In this document: positions 42,182-44,532 of the stretch, one piece after another
Position numbering within the stretch: the stretch's first letter is position 1
Layout: each line of letters opens with the position of its first letter
Source: Oscillospiraceae bacterium
GTDB lineage: Bacteria; Bacillota; Clostridia; Oscillospirales; Ruminococcaceae
Length of the DNA stretch: 44,532 nt
Direction: 5' to 3'
Assembly: GCA_017472965.1 (NCBI GenBank)
Contig: JAFUNR010000056.1
Coordinates: 1-44,532, forward strand
The notes under the pieces: model-generated
Database searches by the model: none
Told to the model about the DNA's origin: nothing
What the model saw: only the letters and a program-made list of their open reading frames with translations
Program-made: the position numbers and the translations under genes

Positions 42182-44344
42182 ATGTCGAACCTGCACGAGC
42201 AACACGAACCCATCGAAGAAACCGAATGCTGTTGCTGCCACAAGCACGCGCATGAGCATAATCACAGTGCGTGCAGCTGCCACGAACAGCATGAAAATCA
42301 CGAGCATCACGAGGGCTGCGGGCGCCATGAGCACCACGAGCATCACGAGGGCTGCGGGTGCCATGAGCACCACGAACATCACGATAGCTGCGGCTGCCAT
42401 GAAGACGGACACAAACATCACGGCTGCGGTTGTCACGATCACGGCGATGACGGCTGCGGCTGCGGGCATGACCATAGCCACACCGCCGATGCCGGCGAGA
42501 TCCGTGCACTGGGCATCCGGCTTGGCATCGGTGCGGTACTGCTGACCGCCGCGCTGCTGACCGGCCGGCTTCCGGTCTGGTGCAGCGCCATACTGTACGG
42601 CGCTGCCTATCTTGTCATTGGCTGGCCCATCCTGCGCGAGACAGTCGAGCATCTTCCCCGCGGCAATATCTTTGACGAAAATCTGCTGATGACGGTCGCC
42701 AGCATCGGCGCATTTATACTGGGCGACCGGCTGGAGGCTGTGGCCGTTGTGGCGCTGTACCAGCTGGGTGAGCTGCTGCAGGGATTTGCGGTAGCCAAAA
42801 GCAAAAAGAGCATTGCGCAGACCATGGATATCCGTCCCGACCACGCCAATCTGCTGGATGAAACCGGCTCCGTACTGACCGTCCCGCCGGAAACCGTACC
42901 CATCGGCAGTCTGATCCTGATCCGTCCCGGCGAGCGCGTTCCGTTGGATTGCACGGTGGTGGATGGTGCTTCCGCGCTGGATACCGCCGCACTGACCGGC
43001 GAAAGTTTGCCGCAGGAGGCCGCTGCCGGCGACAACCTGCTCAGCGGCTGCATCAACCTGAACGGCGTGCTGACCGCCCGCACCACCCAAAGCTTCGAAT
43101 CTTCCACCGTGCAGCGCATTCTGAAGCTGACGCAGGAAAGCGCTGCGCACAAATCCACCGCCGAAAAATTCATCACCCGCTTTGCCCGGATATATACGCC
43201 CACCGTCTTTGCGCTGGCGGCTCTGCTGGCGTTGCTGCCGCCCGTGCTGGGGCTGGGCAGCTGGGGAGAGTGGCTGTACCGCGGGCTGGTGTTTCTTGTG
43301 GTCAGCTGCCCCTGTGCGCTGGTCATCTCGGTACCGGTCAGCTTTCTGGCCGGCATGGGCGGCGCTGCACGGCATGGCGTTCTGCTGAAGGGCGGCGACG
43401 TGCTGGATCGACTGTGTGGAGCAAGATCCGTGGTATTCGATAAAACCGGCACTCTGACCATGGGGCGCTTTACCGTCCGTGCCGTGCTGCCTGCCGACGG
43501 AGCCGGCGAGGAGCAGCTTTTATACGCAGCCGCGGTATGCGAGACGCACAGCACCCATCCCATCGCACATTCCGTACTGGAATACTGCACCGGCCGCATC
43601 GAGCTGCCGGAACCGGATTCCTGCACCGAGCATCCCGGTGAAGGCATCCGTGCCGAAGCCGGCGGTAAAGAATATCTGGCCGGCAACCTGCGGCTGATGG
43701 AAAATGCCGGTATTTCTCTGCCGGAACTCCCTGCCCTGCAGGCCGCCGGCGGCACCGTGCTGTACCTTGCCTGTGACGGCCGATATCTGGGCGCACTGCA
43801 CATTACCGATACCGTCAAACCCGAGGCGCAGCAGGCGCTGCTGCAGCTGCGCCGTGAGGGTGTGCACAGACTGATGCTGCTCAGCGGCGACCGCCGCGCC
43901 GCTGTGGAGCAGCTTGCCGCGGAGCTTGCGCTGGATGACTGGCGCGCCGGGCTGCTGCCGCAGGATAAAGTCGCCGCCTTTGAGGAACTGTGCAGCGGCG
44001 AGGGCCCGCACCTGTATGTGGGTGACGGCATCAATGATGCGCCTTTGCTGGCACGGGCGGATGTGGGTATTGCCATGGGCGGTATCGGCAGTGATGCCGC
44101 CGTGGAAGCCGCGGATTGCGTGCTGATGAAGGACGATCTTTCCGGCGTGGCGCTCGCACTGCGCTGCGCCCGCCGTACCCGCGGCATTGTGCGGCAGAAT
44201 ATTATCTTTGCACTGGGAGCCAAATGCGCGGTGCTGATCGCCGCCGCGCTGGGCTATGCTCCCATGTGGCTGGCCATCTTTGCCGATGTAGGTGTGGCAC
44301 TGCTGTGCGTGATCAATGCCACCCGCGCACTGACGGTTCACTGA
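42182..44344 (+). CDS. P1B-type heavy-metal ATPase with His/Cys-rich N-terminal tail
   Basis: 720 residues. Exports a heavy-metal ion across the membrane using ATP. The first 100 residues hold 31 His and 15 Cys in imperfect HEHHEGCGCHE repeats in place of a normal HMA domain. Core motifs: TGES actuator, membrane ligand motif SCPCALVIS, phosphorylation site DKTGTLTMG, the soft-metal HP motif THSTHPIAHS-type block, and the GDGINDAPLL hinge. The last spans carry Lys (GAKCAVLIAA) and Asp (IFADVGVALL), the pattern of the P1B-2 group (Zn, Cd, Pb), and lack the Tyr-Asn and Met-Ser-Ser residues of copper pumps. It follows the CsoR-type gene by 17 bases; a terminator follows. Confidence 0.94.
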   Translation: MSNLHEQHEPIEETECCCCHKHAHEHNHSACSCHEQHENHEHHEGCGRHEHHEHHEGCGCHEHHEHHDSCGCHEDGHKHHGCGCHDHGDDGCGCGHDHSHTADAGEIRALGIRLGIGAVLLTAALLTGRLPVWCSAILYGAAYLVIGWPILRETVEHLPRGNIFDENLLMTVASIGAFILGDRLEAVAVVALYQLGELLQGFAVAKSKKSIAQTMDIRPDHANLLDETGSVLTVPPETVPIGSLILIRPGERVPLDCTVVDGASALDTAALTGESLPQEAAAGDNLLSGCINLNGVLTARTTQSFESSTVQRILKLTQESAAHKSTAEKFITRFARIYTPTVFALAALLALLPPVLGLGSWGEWLYRGLVFLVVSCPCALVISVPVSFLAGMGGAARHGVLLKGGDVLDRLCGARSVVFDKTGTLTMGRFTVRAVLPADGAGEEQLLYAAAVCETHSTHPIAHSVLEYCTGRIELPEPDSCTEHPGEGIRAEAGGKEYLAGNLRLMENAGISLPELPALQAAGGTVLYLACDGRYLGALHITDTVKPEAQQALLQLRREGVHRLMLLSGDRRAAVEQLAAELALDDWRAGLLPQDKVAAFEELCSGEGPHLYVGDGINDAPLLARADVGIAMGGIGSDAAVEAADCVLMKDDLSGVALALRCARRTRGIVRQNIIFALGAKCAVLIAAALGYAPMWLAIFADVGVALLCVINATRALTVH
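42296..42403 (+). repeat. Three tandem 36-bp coding repeats
   Basis: Units at 42296-42331, 42332-42367 and 42368-42403 share the 12-residue frame HHEHHEGCGCHE-type sequence; the second and third differ at a few bases, and the first starts with a different codon pair. They encode the metal-binding tail of the ATPase. Confidence 0.82.
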
Positions 44345-44369
44345 ATGCATCTCCTGTTTCCGTTACCTA

Positions 44370-44418
44370 AAACGCCCCCGGACGGGAAATCCCGTCCGGG
44401 GGCGCTGCGTTTTGAAAA
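44370..44418. terminator. Strong terminator after the P1B ATPase
   Basis: A 14-bp perfect stem (CGCCCCCGGACGGG with its complement) around AAAT. A T-run follows on the minus strand (TTTTAGG), while on the plus strand it is followed by CTGCGTTTTG, so it is likelier to act for the minus-strand gene, and may act for both. Confidence 0.85.
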
Positions 44419-44437
44419 AGGTTAAACCGGAATTGCT

Positions 44438-44532
44438 TTACTCCTCATTGCCGCCAAAGCGAATACGTGCCATCTCGCTGTAGACCACAATTGCCTTGCA
44501 CAGATCCACAACGGTACCGGTGGATCCCTTCA
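44438..44532 (-). CDS. C-terminal end of an unrecognised protein (cut by window end)
   Basis: About 30 residues are visible, ending in VVYSEMARIRFGGNEE before a TAA stop. The reading is open to the window edge, the composition is coding-like, and a terminator follows on the minus strand. The fragment is too short to assign a family. Confidence 0.6.
   Translation of the reverse strand, partial: KGSTGTVVDLCKAIVVYSEMARIRFGGNEE

Noticed and set aside
42296-42403. Possible CRISPR-like repeat array
   Set aside because: The 36-bp units are directly adjacent with no spacers, in frame, and encode the metal-binding tail of the ATPase.

Overview
The window reads as a piece of the chromosome of a gut-type, low-oxygen Firmicute, most likely an Oscillospiraceae/Ruminococcaceae member related to Faecalibacterium, Gemmiger or Subdoligranulum. 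This is inferred from the roughly 60% G+C estimated by eye, AddAB rather than RecBCD, two T-box leaders, strong GGAGG ribosome sites, and BlaI/M56, CsoR, YitT and DegV genes. No rRNA, tRNA, CRISPR array, prophage or intact insertion sequence was seen. Almost every gene is intact; the two at the window ends are cut by the window.

Layout. 1-1000: the start of metG (minus strand) with its promoter and a methionine T-box leader. 1026-5820: a minus-strand signalling operon made of a BlaI repressor, a BlaR1-like M56 peptidase with a large beta-rich sensor, and a polytopic membrane protein fused to a PstS-like binding domain. Two exact TACA-N2-TGTA operators sit on its promoter. 5994-12832: addB-addA, the double-strand-break helicase-nuclease. 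12988-15711: pyruvate kinase and an M29 aminopeptidase. 15801-16898: a serine beta-lactamase-fold hydrolase (minus strand).

16985-35404 is the accessory heart of the window, a uronic-acid/pectin-type carbohydrate cluster. An AraC regulator faces an EamA-type permease and a Gfo/Idh/MocA protein. A second unit has its own promoter and encodes a pectate-lyase-like beta-helix protein, a GH43-like beta-propeller and a metallo-beta-lactamase-fold hydrolase. A third unit starts with a threonine-type T-box leader, then a DUF4091-type hydrolase, then thrS. A fourth unit encodes a second serine hydrolase, a GH36 alpha-galactosidase, an SGNH esterase, a GH28-like beta-helix hydrolase, tagaturonate reductase (UxaB) and altronate dehydratase (UxaA). 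None of the hydrolases has a recognisable signal peptide, so the cluster looks built to take apart imported, galacturonate-containing oligosaccharides in the cytoplasm and pass galacturonate to 2-keto-3-deoxygluconate. Uronate isomerase, KDG kinase and KDPG aldolase are not in the window.

35487-44532: folA (minus) diverges from a GtrB-like glycosyltransferase, a large GT-C-like membrane protein and a HAD phosphatase. These are followed by a YitT-family membrane protein (minus), a DegV protein, and a metal-resistance pair: a CsoR-family repressor with a 17-bp palindromic operator and a P1B-type ATPase whose N-terminus is a His/Cys-rich repeat tail. The last 95 bases are the end of an unrecognised minus-strand gene.

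The most unusual observations are the threonine T-box separated from thrS by a carbohydrate-cluster gene, the exporter-less cytoplasmic pectin-type cluster with several enzymes lacking textbook catalytic residues, the BlaI/M56/PstS-fusion operon, and the pairing of a CsoR-type (usually copper) repressor with a Zn/Cd-type ATPase.
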